Source: Treponema_I sp045599005
Lineage (GTDB): Bacteria; Spirochaetota; Spirochaetia; Treponematales; Treponemataceae
Length of the DNA stretch: 64,000 nt
Assembly: GCA_045599005.1 (NCBI GenBank)
Contig: JAZRVF010000026.1
Location: 1-64,000, forward strand
Reading direction: 5' to 3'
The notes beneath the pieces are model-generated. The model was given only the letters and a program-made list of their open reading frames with translations, was not told where the DNA came from and did not search any database. Shown one piece after another: positions 10,584-19,527 of this stretch; within the stretch, counting starts at the first letter, position 1, and each line of letters opens with the position of its first letter. The translations under genes were made by a program, and so were the position numbers.

Positions 10584-11395
10584 CGCATCTGGTACCAGGT
10601 TGCGTCGCCGTGGTTGGACGCTGAAATGCCTTCGTTTACGAAGCCGAACTTTTCATAAAATGACAGAAGTCTGTCTTTGCAGGTCAGCACAATTCCGGAA
10701 CAGGAATCTCTGCATTCATTGATCAGGTGATTCATCAGTTTTTCTGCATAACCTTTCCTGCGATGATCCGGGTGGGTAACAACAGAAAAAAGCATGAGCC
10801 AGTTGCCTTCCGGGTTGAAAAGTGCGGGATCTGCCAGCATTTCGTCACTTATGTCGCGCAGGCTGCTGGTCATACCGCTCACAAAAGAGACAATCTGCCC
10901 GCTGTACTCAAGAATCCAGAAGCAGCGGGGAAAAGTTTTTATGCGTCCGTAAATCCGGTTTCTGTCCGCAGCTTCTTCGGCGGGAAAGGAAGCGCTTTCA
11001 ATCCAGGAAAGCTGGTTCAAGTCCGAAGGTTCAGGGTGGCGGATCTGGAAAACAGGATTTTTCTGCGGCCGTTTTTTCGGTTTTATCAGATCCCAGCTTT
11101 CTTCAATAAGCCTTCTGATGAGGTTTTCATCAGCCTGATCAAGGACAACCGTGATCCAGTGACGTTTGTTCATGTGATAGGCAGGCAGAAATCCGCTTTC
11201 ATGAAGCAGGTCTTCAATCTTTGACGGGCTGGCTTTGACATTCAGGTATTCATGGTCCTTCATGTCCATGACAAGGCCGAACCATTTTCGGTTCAGCGGA
11301 TGGCGGAAAACGGCACTGGTGTTGTCTTCCCAGGGATAATCGGGCGTGACGGAGAATTTTTCCTGAATGAACTCAAATAATTCCAGTCGTGTCAT
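10571..11395 (-). CDS. MmcQ/YjbR-like domain fused to GNAT acetyltransferase
   Basis: 274 residues in two parts. Residues 1 to ~108 look like an MmcQ/YjbR (CyaY-like fold) domain: an FEFIQEKF start, SAVFRHPLNRKWFGLVM, and HWITVVLDQ followed by a C-terminal helix. Residues ~118-274 are a GNAT N-acetyltransferase domain with HPEPSDLNQLSWIE at its start and the acetyl-CoA loop VVTHPDHRRKGYAEKLM. The acceptor substrate is unknown. The gene begins 6 bases after the stop of the upstream gene and has no clear ribosome binding site, so it is probably translated by coupling. It is last in the long minus-strand operon. The two-domain architecture is clear; a link to glycan use is only by position. Confidence 0.8.
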   Translation of the reverse strand: MTRLELFEFIQEKFSVTPDYPWEDNTSAVFRHPLNRKWFGLVMDMKDHEYLNVKASPSKIEDLLHESGFLPAYHMNKRHWITVVLDQADENLIRRLIEESWDLIKPKKRPQKNPVFQIRHPEPSDLNQLSWIESASFPAEEAADRNRIYGRIKTFPRCFWILEYSGQIVSFVSGMTSSLRDISDEMLADPALFNPEGNWLMLFSVVTHPDHRRKGYAEKLMNHLINECRDSCSGIVLTCKDRLLSFYEKFGFVNEGISASNHGDATWYQMRLTF

Positions 11396-11401
11396 GGACG
11401 G

Positions 11402-13045
11402 TCAGCGTGCACGTATGCGGATTGTGCGGTCAAAGGGAATGTTGTCGGTGAAATACACTGTAAAACCTGTGGCACTGGCACTTTCGCTGCCGAACTTTCC
11501 GGCTGTATAACGGTGTTCAGCAAATCCATCGCCTACGCTTATGGAGTGGATGCCTTTTACAAAACTGACTGTGCCGGACTTGACGATCATTCCGCCGCCA
11601 CGATTTGCTGGCAGTTCAAAGGAATCGCTGGAGACGAATTCTGCACCGGCACTGGCAATCTCAACGCGGAAAGGTGCGGGTTTTACGCCATCAAGTCTCA
11701 TGTGAACGTCAATGCCTTCTCCCTCAGAATCAGAAGCGGCTTCAACGGAAACCTGGATGTTGATATCCGGGCCCATCAGTTTCTGACGGCGGTTCTGGTT
11801 GTCCATTTTCCACCAGTCTGTGGTTTCCTGTGCCTCACCGAATGGCAGATAATACCAGCCGTGCATTGTCTGACTCAGGTCAAAGGCGGATTCCTCACCG
11901 CGGCGTGTCATTGTCTCACTTACAAATGCACGGTGCTCACAGAAGGAACCGGCGATCTTGAGTTCGAGGACAATTTCTCCGTTGGTGAAGTACAGAAAGT
12001 TTGATTTGCCTTTGAGCACCGTCCAGGTTGTGGAGTTTCTGTGGACGCGGCAGATTCCGGATTCTTCATAAAAACGGCAGAAGTCAGGCTGACGGTAAAC
12101 GCCTTCATGTTCCAGTTCAATCAGATCGGGGCGGTTCATCAGCTGCATAAGAAAATCGGGCGCGCCAAGACTGTTTTTCTCGATGATCTCAAAAATGTAG
12201 TTTGCCGCGTCCAGAAATTCGGGAATGTCAAAATCATGGCCCATTGCAAGATACTCAGTGTAGTAATCACCGGGATAAATCAGTGCGCCGTTGTCCTGAC
12301 GTGTGGAGTTTGCCGTAAAAATGCTGCCGTTCGGTTCAAGATAAGTCAGCATCATGCGGAGATTGCGGATGGCGCAGTCGTAATAAAACTGGTTTCCGGT
12401 GCAGTCCCCAAGTGTGATCATGGCATCGTTGTTGATACGGTTGTAGTTTCCTGCAGATTTTTCTGCGAATTCACCGTCTTTGTTGCAGTCGATTCCTTCC
12501 GCAAGGTATTTTTTCGCGCATTCAGTAAATTCGGGTCGGTTGAAATATTTGTCCAGCTGAACGAGCATTGAGGCGATTGCCCAGCGGTGGTTCGGTGTAT
12601 GGAAACCTCCTGAGCACATTCCTTCACCGCCACGGATAATTATTGCCTTCATTTTTGCGCAGAGTTCCGGTTCAATCTTGTGTGCGTCAAGGTATTCCCA
12701 GGAGGGAAGGAGCCGTTTAACGCAGAAAGCGGTGTCCGGTGCGGAAAAAAAGTTGCAGTCAATGTAATCAAAAAGTCCGTTTTCGTGCTGAACCCGTGCC
12801 ATAAAATCCAGGGCGATGCTGATGCGGTTCCGGACTTCGGGATCCTGATAGTAGCGGCTCTGGTCGTTACAGTAAAGGGCACACATGGTTGTGATGCGGT
12901 AGATTGCGTGTTTTGCCTCAATAAGACCTGTGCTCTGACGGAATCCACCGTAATATTCATGGGAAGGATCAAGAATCTGCTCAAAAAATCCCTGTTCTGC
13001 ATATCTTTCGCTGTGGCGTATGATCAGCTGATAATGTTTTTTCAT
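11402..13045 (-). CDS. Putative (alpha/alpha)6-toroid carbohydrate-active enzyme, unassigned
   Basis: 547 residues, no signal peptide, so probably cytoplasmic. The N-terminal ~330 residues are helical with regularly spaced aromatic motifs (HEYYGGFRQSTGLIEAKHAIYR, shortened here; GGFHTPNHRWAIASMLVQL; NRINNDAMITLGDCTGN; YPGDYYTEYLAMGHDFD). The C-terminal part is beta-rich. This resembles the toroid-plus-beta-sandwich plan of heparinase II/III-like and alginate-lyase-like enzymes and of some uronidases. I cannot place it in a named family. It has an AGGAG site 10 bases before the ATG and follows the GH38 gene by 21 bases, which supports a role in degrading the same imported oligosaccharide. Confidence 0.6.
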   Translation of the reverse strand: MKKHYQLIIRHSERYAEQGFFEQILDPSHEYYGGFRQSTGLIEAKHAIYRITTMCALYCNDQSRYYQDPEVRNRISIALDFMARVQHENGLFDYIDCNFFSAPDTAFCVKRLLPSWEYLDAHKIEPELCAKMKAIIIRGGEGMCSGGFHTPNHRWAIASMLVQLDKYFNRPEFTECAKKYLAEGIDCNKDGEFAEKSAGNYNRINNDAMITLGDCTGNQFYYDCAIRNLRMMLTYLEPNGSIFTANSTRQDNGALIYPGDYYTEYLAMGHDFDIPEFLDAANYIFEIIEKNSLGAPDFLMQLMNRPDLIELEHEGVYRQPDFCRFYEESGICRVHRNSTTWTVLKGKSNFLYFTNGEIVLELKIAGSFCEHRAFVSETMTRRGEESAFDLSQTMHGWYYLPFGEAQETTDWWKMDNQNRRQKLMGPDINIQVSVEAASDSEGEGIDVHMRLDGVKPAPFRVEIASAGAEFVSSDSFELPANRGGGMIVKSGTVSFVKGIHSISVGDGFAEHRYTAGKFGSESASATGFTVYFTDNIPFDRTIRIRAR

Positions 13046-13066
13046 CTGTGTATGACTCCTGTAAAG

Positions 13067-16000
13067 TTATTTTCTCAGAATTATTGTTTTGATTTCAAAG
13101 GCTCTGAATTCCAGAGTTACAGCTCCGTTTCTGAGCGGATTCCATTTTCTGCCTTCAGATTCCGGTTCCTCAAGCATGTTGGCTTCTGTCCAGTTTTTTG
13201 CGGGAAGATTTGTGCAGAGAGTACAGCGTCCGATTCCTCCATAGGATTCATAAAGACGGAGTACAAGATTGCCGGATCCGTCCTCTGCGGTTTTAACAGT
13301 CTCCAGAACAATTCCAGGATTGTCCACCGAAAAATAGGTACAGTTTTGGGCAATGGAAAGTTCCGGCTTCAAGGCTTGAAGATTTTTTCCACAGACAGGC
13401 TGGTTAAGTTCATAACCGGCCTGCACCACACCGCTTTCTGCAAAGGGGCCCTTGAAAGTGTAAAGACTGTAGGTAAATTCATGCAGTCCCTGATCAGCGT
13501 ACATGTCGGGCACAAGGGCTGCTTTAAGAAGAGAAAGGCCGATCACGTTTCCGCCGGGGATTCGGTCCGCACTCACACTGTATTTGCTGTTGTTGAGGAC
13601 AGCTGCTCCGTGGGCGCCGTCTTCCACAGCGGTAAAATGCTGGTTGCATGCCTCATAGCGGTCCCGGTCGTACTGGCGGTTTCTATGGGTGGGGCGGCGC
13701 ACATGGCCGAACTGTATCTCACTGATTGAGTCTTCACTCTGCACTGCAAGTGGAAATTCCGCCTTGAGGAACTTGTGCTTTTCTTTCCAGTCAATCGATG
13801 TCTCAAAATCAATCTGTCTGGAACCGCGGCGCAGGATGATGAACTGGGTCATGGCGGAATCATTGATTCTGCGGACAACTTTAAGACGGGCAATAAGTCC
13901 GCTGTTCTGTTCCACAGTGATTTCCGCTTCTTCCGGAAGGGGAATTTCCACATCCCGGTACATGGGTGACAGTTCCCAGGCATCGTAGAAAGGCGTGACG
14001 TCTTTGTAAAGCCGGAGATTGTTACAGGGACCGAGGGCAAGTTCGCAGGATGCCTCTCTGTCATAAACGGAAGAAAGTCGGCCTGCCTGGTCAACGGCAA
14101 TACGGAGGAATCCGTTTTCAAGAACAACAGAACAGAGGCCGTTCTCATTCTGGACACAGCAGGAAACGGGGACATCATCAGGATTTCCGGTTCTGTCGGG
14201 AATTCTGTCAGAGTCCGGATCCGGGCTGTCACCAGTAATAGAGATGCTGTAAGGCAGCAGGAAGGGATAGGTTTTGCGTTTCCAGCTCAAAGTGTTTACA
14301 AGAACAGATTTATCAGAACTGTCAGGAACCAGGGCGGAGAGATAGGCATCAAAAGCTTCTTCAGCAAGGGAACAGGCTTTTTTAAGGGTTTCTTCCGCTT
14401 CCTCATGAACCCGCCTTATGGAAGTGCCTGAGACAATGTCGTGGAACTGGGCAAAAAGCAGTCTGTCCCATGCCTCATGGATTTTCTCATCGGCCTCAGT
14501 ATTACGGAGATTGCTGAAACATGCGATTCCCTGGAGAAATTCCACATTGTGCAGAGCCTGTTCAGCACGGCGGGAAAGAGTTTTTGTCCGCGCCTGGGAA
14601 GTGAGTGATCCCCTGTGCCAAGATAGATAAAGTTCTCCGGTATAGACATTTTTTACGCACTGCTTCTGTTCCAGTTTATGGAAAAACTGTGCCGGAGTCT
14701 GATATTCAGTGCGGGGAATTCCCTCAAGGTCAGAAACACGGCGGACAACCTCAAGCATGTCTCTTGTTGGACCGCCACCGCCATCACCGTATCCGAAGGG
14801 AAAAATCATCTCCTCAATGTCTTCCTGCTGGATTCGGTCATTGTTCCAGCGTTCCCAGATGGCTTTCGGTGTGATCACGCAGTTGTTTTTCTTGTAGATG
14901 TGGGAGAGAATCCGTGTGCCGTCGATGCCTTCCCACCAGAAATGATTGTAGGGAAAGGGATCGCATTCCGGGTCGATGCGGAGCAGTTTCTGGGTAGTGA
15001 AATAGGGAATCCCACAGCCTTTGAGAATCTGGGGAAGTGCTCCTGAAAAACCGAAGGAATCGGGGATCCAGGCAGTTTCAGGCTTTGTTCCGAATTCTCT
15101 GACAAACCATCTGTTGCCCCAGAGAAACTGGCGGATAAGGGCTTCTCCGCAGGGGAGATTTGTGTCGTTCTCAACCCAGTAAGCCCCGTCTGCAAAGATC
15201 TGTCCCTTTTCGGCGGCTTTTTTTATTCGGGCGTAAAGTGCAGGGTGATATTCTGCGGCAAGTTTAAGAAGGTAAGGTTCGCAGGCCAGAAACTGGAATT
15301 CCGGGTATTCCTCCATCAGGGAAAGCTGTGTGGAATAGGTGCGTCCAACTTTGCGCTTTGTTTCCTCAAGGGGCCAGAGCCATGCAAGATCGATATGTGA
15401 CTGGCCGAAAAGGCTCATTGTTGGGGCTGTGCTTCCGTTTGTGCAGGCCAGTGCAGGAGCGAGGCATTCTCTTGCTGCGACAATGCTCCGGGTCCGTTCA
15501 GGTTCCTGGAGTTCGTAATCCGCAGTGAGTGTGAAGTCTTTAAGCGCCTGTCCGACTTTCTGGGCACGGAGGGATTTTTCGTCAAGAACGGAAAAAAGAC
15601 TGTAAAGAACGTTAAGATCCATTGCAGTCTGGTACACTTCTTCGTTCCAGATTCCCCAGACACATCTGCCCACAGCAGTCTGTTTCTCAGGCGGTTCGGG
15701 GACGGAAACTTCGCCCACTGCATAAGGGCCGCCGTTCTCAGGTCGGATTCCGTGGCCTGCGTAAGTCTCCATTGTGATCTGGTATTCTTCGCTGCCTTTT
15801 GCACAGGTTGTGAGCGTAATGTATTTATGCTGTCTGTCTATGGCACCGGCTTCCTGTCCGTTCACATAGACCAGTGATTCACCCCCGGCATCAGGAAAAA
15901 GCACAATCCGTTTTCCCGCAGCGATTCTGTTCAGTTTAACATTGAACCTGAACCAGCCGTACTCCCATTTTTTTCCCCAGGGAAGTCCCTCAGGAGCGTT

Positions 16001-16153
16001 CCGGTAAGTCAGTGCCTGTGCCTGTTCAAAAGACAGATGTTCCATGGTTGTGCAGTATTCCATGGAAACAGACTGAACCGGTGTGAAAAAGAATTTGGGC
16101 AGGTAATCTACCCATATTTTGATGCGCTCATCCCATTGGCGGCCTAAAGTCAT
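13067..16153 (-). CDS. GH38 alpha-mannosidase
   Basis: About 1028 residues, the usual length for bacterial GH38 enzymes. The motif SHIDLAWLWPLEETKRK carries the zinc-binding His and Asp. AWIPDSFGFSGALPQIL carries the expected catalytic Asp nucleophile. AQFHDIVSGTSI supplies the later zinc His. A beta-rich C-terminal region follows. It hydrolyses terminal alpha-mannosides; without a signal peptide it should act in the cytoplasm on imported glycans. I chose the ATG at 16153, which has a GGAGAG site 6 bases upstream and overlaps the preceding stop codon by ATGA, over the ATG 12 bases earlier. Translational coupling with the 252-residue upstream gene is likely. Confidence 0.88.
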   Translation of the reverse strand: MTLGRQWDERIKIWVDYLPKFFFTPVQSVSMEYCTTMEHLSFEQAQALTYRNAPEGLPWGKKWEYGWFRFNVKLNRIAAGKRIVLFPDAGGESLVYVNGQEAGAIDRQHKYITLTTCAKGSEEYQITMETYAGHGIRPENGGPYAVGEVSVPEPPEKQTAVGRCVWGIWNEEVYQTAMDLNVLYSLFSVLDEKSLRAQKVGQALKDFTLTADYELQEPERTRSIVAARECLAPALACTNGSTAPTMSLFGQSHIDLAWLWPLEETKRKVGRTYSTQLSLMEEYPEFQFLACEPYLLKLAAEYHPALYARIKKAAEKGQIFADGAYWVENDTNLPCGEALIRQFLWGNRWFVREFGTKPETAWIPDSFGFSGALPQILKGCGIPYFTTQKLLRIDPECDPFPYNHFWWEGIDGTRILSHIYKKNNCVITPKAIWERWNNDRIQQEDIEEMIFPFGYGDGGGGPTRDMLEVVRRVSDLEGIPRTEYQTPAQFFHKLEQKQCVKNVYTGELYLSWHRGSLTSQARTKTLSRRAEQALHNVEFLQGIACFSNLRNTEADEKIHEAWDRLLFAQFHDIVSGTSIRRVHEEAEETLKKACSLAEEAFDAYLSALVPDSSDKSVLVNTLSWKRKTYPFLLPYSISITGDSPDPDSDRIPDRTGNPDDVPVSCCVQNENGLCSVVLENGFLRIAVDQAGRLSSVYDREASCELALGPCNNLRLYKDVTPFYDAWELSPMYRDVEIPLPEEAEITVEQNSGLIARLKVVRRINDSAMTQFIILRRGSRQIDFETSIDWKEKHKFLKAEFPLAVQSEDSISEIQFGHVRRPTHRNRQYDRDRYEACNQHFTAVEDGAHGAAVLNNSKYSVSADRIPGGNVIGLSLLKAALVPDMYADQGLHEFTYSLYTFKGPFAESGVVQAGYELNQPVCGKNLQALKPELSIAQNCTYFSVDNPGIVLETVKTAEDGSGNLVLRLYESYGGIGRCTLCTNLPAKNWTEANMLEEPESEGRKWNPLRNGAVTLEFRAFEIKTIILRK

Positions 16154-16908
16154 GAGTCTCTCCATATTCTGTGCAGCTCGGCTTCCAGTCTCCGGGGGAT
16201 TTCCTCAGCAAGTGAATCCCATGTTCTGTAAAGTGAAGAATCAAGTTCCACCTGATGGAAAGTCATTGAGGGCACAAATGCAAAATGATTTTTTATGTAA
16301 GTTTTTACAGCCTGATTCAGTTCCGGATCCTGTGGATCAGCAGCATTTCCATTGATTCTTACAGTTCCCTCAAACATCTGGGGCAGGTCAAAACCAGCTT
16401 CACCTGCAAGAGGGCCGCATGCCTCAATCAGATCGGGAATCAGCTCAAAAAGTTCAGGGGCAGCCATAAAGGCGTGTTTTCCGGGTTGTGCATAAACGTG
16501 GATATGTGTGCTTTCGGAATCTGTATCGAGACCTTTTCCTGCATTATCCAGTATGGGAAAATGTTTTGTCCACAGGTTAAGGAATTTTCCGTGGAAACTG
16601 CCTTCAGCGCCACAGACTTTTCCCTTTGAATCCACATAAACCCAGATGTGCTCCAGTTCGTAAAGATGCTGGATGTCGTAGTCAAAGCTGTATGCGTATT
16701 CAATTGCAAATTCTGCGTTTCTGGAAGCTGGATCTATTGTACGCCGCCGGTCAACGGAGCCGTGAAATGAGGGGCTTTTACCCGCTTCTGAAAAAACAGT
16801 GCACCCGATTCCTGTGATGGCAAAAGGTTCATTGTCATCCACAGAAATGCGGGGCGCGTATTTCAGACACAGTCCGCGCAAGGCGGCGTCCATTGGTGAT
16901 GATGTCAT
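16150..16908 (-). CDS. Unrecognised 252-residue protein, possibly VPS62/NPP1-like fold
   Basis: No family was recognised with confidence. The motif series EYAYSFDYDIQHLYELEHIWVY (first 20: EYAYSFDYDIQHLYELEHIW), then GKVCGAEGSFHGKF, then HIHVYAQPGKHAFMA is reminiscent of the dyad 'acidic-E-H then GSHA-type' core seen in VPS62/NPP1-like proteins. That is a weak, eye-level resemblance. There is no signal peptide or membrane helix. ATGA overlaps at both ends tie it to the upstream HAD gene and to the downstream GH38 gene, so its product is probably needed in step with the mannosidase. The conserved His and acidic residues could bind metal; this is inference. Confidence 0.55.
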   Translation of the reverse strand: MTSSPMDAALRGLCLKYAPRISVDDNEPFAITGIGCTVFSEAGKSPSFHGSVDRRRTIDPASRNAEFAIEYAYSFDYDIQHLYELEHIWVYVDSKGKVCGAEGSFHGKFLNLWTKHFPILDNAGKGLDTDSESTHIHVYAQPGKHAFMAAPELFELIPDLIEACGPLAGEAGFDLPQMFEGTVRINGNAADPQDPELNQAVKTYIKNHFAFVPSMTFHQVELDSSLYRTWDSLAEEIPRRLEAELHRIWRDS

Positions 16909-17435
16909 CTGGAAACTTCTGCATCAAGCTGTTCAAGAAGGGCAATCAGCTGGTCCTTGGTTGAGACAGTGTAATCGGGCGTCTCTTCCTGATTTTTCGG
17001 CTTCATGTCGTAACGTGGTGACCAGTCGTAAAGAATGGAAGTGATTCCGAAACGGTTGGCACCAACAACATCGCGTATCAGATTGTTTCCGATCATAACA
17101 ACACGGTGTTTGTCCGCATCAGTAAGCCCCAGCGCATCCATCGCGGTCTGAAACATGATGGCGGCAGGTTTTCTGTCAGGCAGAGCCTCACTGATGGCCC
17201 GGGCTGAAAAAACATGAGGGATGCCGTGTTCTTCATAAACGTTCCTGAAAGATTCCACTTCGCCGTCAGCAACAAGTGCAAGCGTAAAGCCCTTGTCGTA
17301 AAGATACTGGAGCAGTTCTTTTCCGCCGTCATGAAGTTCGGCATGGGTCACTATGCCGCGCTGGTCACGGATTTCTGTAGACTCATCAACAATGGTATCG
17401 CCGCTGTCAAAAAAAACAACAAGATTTCTTTTCAT
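16905..17435 (-). CDS. HAD-superfamily hydrolase
   Basis: 176 residues. Motif I is FFDSGDT: the nucleophile Asp is present but the +2 position is Gly, as in YihX-like 'DxGN/DxGD' HADs rather than the usual DxD. Motif II is LVADGE. Motif IV is VVMIGNNLIRDVVGANRFG. It is likely a phosphatase acting on a sugar phosphate or a similar small molecule, but the substrate cannot be read. It sits 22 bases after oppF with a GAGGAT site and overlaps the next gene by 4 bases, so it is part of the glycan operon. Confidence 0.8.
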   Translation of the reverse strand: MKRNLVVFFDSGDTIVDESTEIRDQRGIVTHAELHDGGKELLQYLYDKGFTLALVADGEVESFRNVYEEHGIPHVFSARAISEALPDRKPAAIMFQTAMDALGLTDADKHRVVMIGNNLIRDVVGANRFGITSILYDWSPRYDMKPKNQEETPDYTVSTKDQLIALLEQLDAEVSR

Positions 17436-17457
17436 CAGTATCCTCAGATCAGTTTGT

Positions 17458-18498
17458 TCAGTTTGTCTCGCGCTTCATTTTCTCTTCGGAAAATTCAACA
17501 TGTTTTGCAAAACCCTTGAGACGGAGTTCTTTCGCGCGATGGCAGGCAACAAAATGTCCGTCACCTAAGTCCTGCAGATCCGGGGAAAATTTTGAGCAGA
17601 CATCAGTACAGTAGCGGCAGCGCTCATGGAAATAGCAGCCAGAGGGCGGATTCGCCGGGTTGGGGATTTCTCCTTCCAGCGGAATGCGTTCCATCTTGAA
17701 GTCAGGGTCAGCAACAGGAACGGCGGAAAGCAGAGCCTCTGTGTAAGGATGCATGGGATGGGAAAAAATCTCATCGGTGGGTGCATACTCAACCATTTTT
17801 CCCAGATACATGACACCGACTTTGTCTGAGATATGTTCGACAACAGAAAGATCATGACTGATAAAAATGTAGGTCAGGTTGAATTCTTTCTGCAGATCTT
17901 TAAGAAGATTGATTACCTGGGCCTGGATTGATACATCAAGTGCGGAAACAGCCTCGTCACAGACAACAACCTGCGGAGTAAGGACAAGAGCGCGGGCAAT
18001 TCCGATTCTCTGACGCTGACCGCCTGAGAAAGCGTGGGGATAGCGTTTCAGGTACATCGGATTAAGTCCGGTTTTCTGCGCCATATCAATCACTTTGTTA
18101 TTGATGTCTTCCTTGCTTAGTCCCATCAGTTTCTGGTTTGCCACAAGAGGTTCGGAAATGATGTCGTAGACTGTCATGCGCGGATCAAGAGATGCGTAAG
18201 GATCCTGGAAAATCATCTGGATCTCGCGGCGGATGTTTCTGATCGCTTTTTTGTCCAGATTGAGCCAGTCATATTTTGTCCCGTCAGCAGCCTGATAGAT
18301 CACTTCGCCTTTTGTGGCATCAATTCCGCGTACAATGCAGCGGCCCAGAGTAGTTTTTCCACATCCGGATTCACCGACAATACCCACAGTCTCGCCTTTC
18401 TCAATGGCAAAACTGACGTCTGTCACAGCCTTTACGCAGACTCCTTTGGAAGCGAATTCTTTATACAGATGTTTTACTTCAAGAATCGGTTCTGCCAT
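17458..18498 (-). CDS. oppF: Oligopeptide/oligosaccharide ABC transporter ATP-binding protein (OppF-type)
   Basis: 346 residues. Walker A GESGCGKTT, signature FSGGQRQRIGIARAL, Walker B VVVCDEAVSALD and switch His ISHDLSV are all present. The C-terminal oligopeptide-transporter extension has HPYTEALLSAVP and a Cys cluster (GCYFHERCRYCTDVC) of the kind that binds an Fe-S cluster in some DppD/OppF proteins. It forms the ATPase pair with the OppD-type subunit. Its ATG overlaps the oppD stop by one base (TAATG), indicating coupled translation. Given the GH105 and GH38 neighbours, sugars are as likely a cargo as peptides. Confidence 0.88.
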   Translation of the reverse strand: MAEPILEVKHLYKEFASKGVCVKAVTDVSFAIEKGETVGIVGESGCGKTTLGRCIVRGIDATKGEVIYQAADGTKYDWLNLDKKAIRNIRREIQMIFQDPYASLDPRMTVYDIISEPLVANQKLMGLSKEDINNKVIDMAQKTGLNPMYLKRYPHAFSGGQRQRIGIARALVLTPQVVVCDEAVSALDVSIQAQVINLLKDLQKEFNLTYIFISHDLSVVEHISDKVGVMYLGKMVEYAPTDEIFSHPMHPYTEALLSAVPVADPDFKMERIPLEGEIPNPANPPSGCYFHERCRYCTDVCSKFSPDLQDLGDGHFVACHRAKELRLKGFAKHVEFSEEKMKRETN

Positions 18499-19505
18499 TA
18501 TTTACCTCCATAAAGCCAGCAGCTTGTGCTGTGTGTTCCGTCCAAAGATGTGAGTTCCGGGTTGATCTTATTGCATTTTCCTTCAATGCGTCTGGTACAT
18601 CGGTCATAAAAACCGCATCCGTCGGGAAGATTGAGGGCAAGAGGAACAGTTCCCTCAATTGAGAAAAGCCGCTCCTGCTTTGGGCCACCGATTTTGTGCA
18701 CTGAACCCATCAGACCTTTTGTGTAAGGATGGGCCGGGTTTTTGAACAGATCACCGATGGAAGCAAGCTCCACGATTTTTCCCAGATACATAACGGCAAC
18801 ACGGTCACACATTGTGGCAACTGTTCCAAGATCGTGGGTTATGTAAAGAATTGAAGTGCCTGTCTCTTTCTGCAGTGTTTTCATCAGTTCGAGAATCTGG
18901 GCCTGGATTGTAACGTCCAGTGCGGTTGTAGGTTCGTCCGCAATAAGAAGATCCGGTTTACAGACCAGGGCCATTGCGATCAGTGCGCGCTGAAGCATAC
19001 CACCGGAAAATTCGTGGGGATACTGGTCAAAGCGTTTCTCTGCGTTTGCAATTCCTACTTTTTTCATCATGTCGATGGTGATGGCCTTTGCCTCGTCCTT
19101 GTTTTGGGTAATGTGAAGCAGTGTACATTCATTGATCTGGTTACCGATCGTGTACATGGGTGAGAAAGCAGCCATCGGTTCCTGGAAGATCATTGAGATG
19201 TGCTTTCCGCGGATTGCACGGATCTCTTTTCCGTTTTTGGGAAGTTTCAGAAGATCCAGCGGGTTTCCGGAAGGATCATCTGAAGGGCGGAAGAGGATTT
19301 CTCCGCTGGGAGAACAATTTGACGCATTGATCCCAAGAATTGCCTTGCTGGTAAGACTTTTTCCGCATCCGGATTCGCCTACCAGACCAAGAGTCTCACC
19401 TTTTTTGATATCAAGGTTCACTCCGCGGACGGCAGTAAGAATTCCTTCATCGGTCTTTATGTTGATGTGCAGGTCTTTTATCTGAATAAGTGTGTCTTTA
19501 TCCAT
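18498..19505 (-). CDS. oppD: Oligopeptide/oligosaccharide ABC transporter ATP-binding protein (OppD-type)
   Basis: 335 residues from the ATG at 19505 (MDKDTLIQIKDLH), preceded by an AAGGAT site. A longer frame starting at 19592 would run back into oppC and is rejected. Walker A GESGCGKS, signature EFSGGMLQRALIAMAL, Walker B LLIADEPTTALD and ITHDLGT are intact. The C-terminal HPYTKGLMGSVHKIGG and GCGFYDRCTRRIEGKC are typical of OppD/DppD. It pairs with OppF to drive import by the OppBC channel. It lies 22 bases after oppC. Confidence 0.88.
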   Translation of the reverse strand: MDKDTLIQIKDLHINIKTDEGILTAVRGVNLDIKKGETLGLVGESGCGKSLTSKAILGINASNCSPSGEILFRPSDDPSGNPLDLLKLPKNGKEIRAIRGKHISMIFQEPMAAFSPMYTIGNQINECTLLHITQNKDEAKAITIDMMKKVGIANAEKRFDQYPHEFSGGMLQRALIAMALVCKPDLLIADEPTTALDVTIQAQILELMKTLQKETGTSILYITHDLGTVATMCDRVAVMYLGKIVELASIGDLFKNPAHPYTKGLMGSVHKIGGPKQERLFSIEGTVPLALNLPDGCGFYDRCTRRIEGKCNKINPELTSLDGTHSTSCWLYGGK

Positions 19506-19527
19506 TTGATTATCCTTTTCAAACCGC

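Noticed and set aside
12680..13729. 349-codon open frame on the plus strand opposite the toroid-type gene and GH38
   Set aside because: Antisense shadow of two well-supported minus-strand genes; Cys/Phe/Val-rich product with no domain, no ribosome site.
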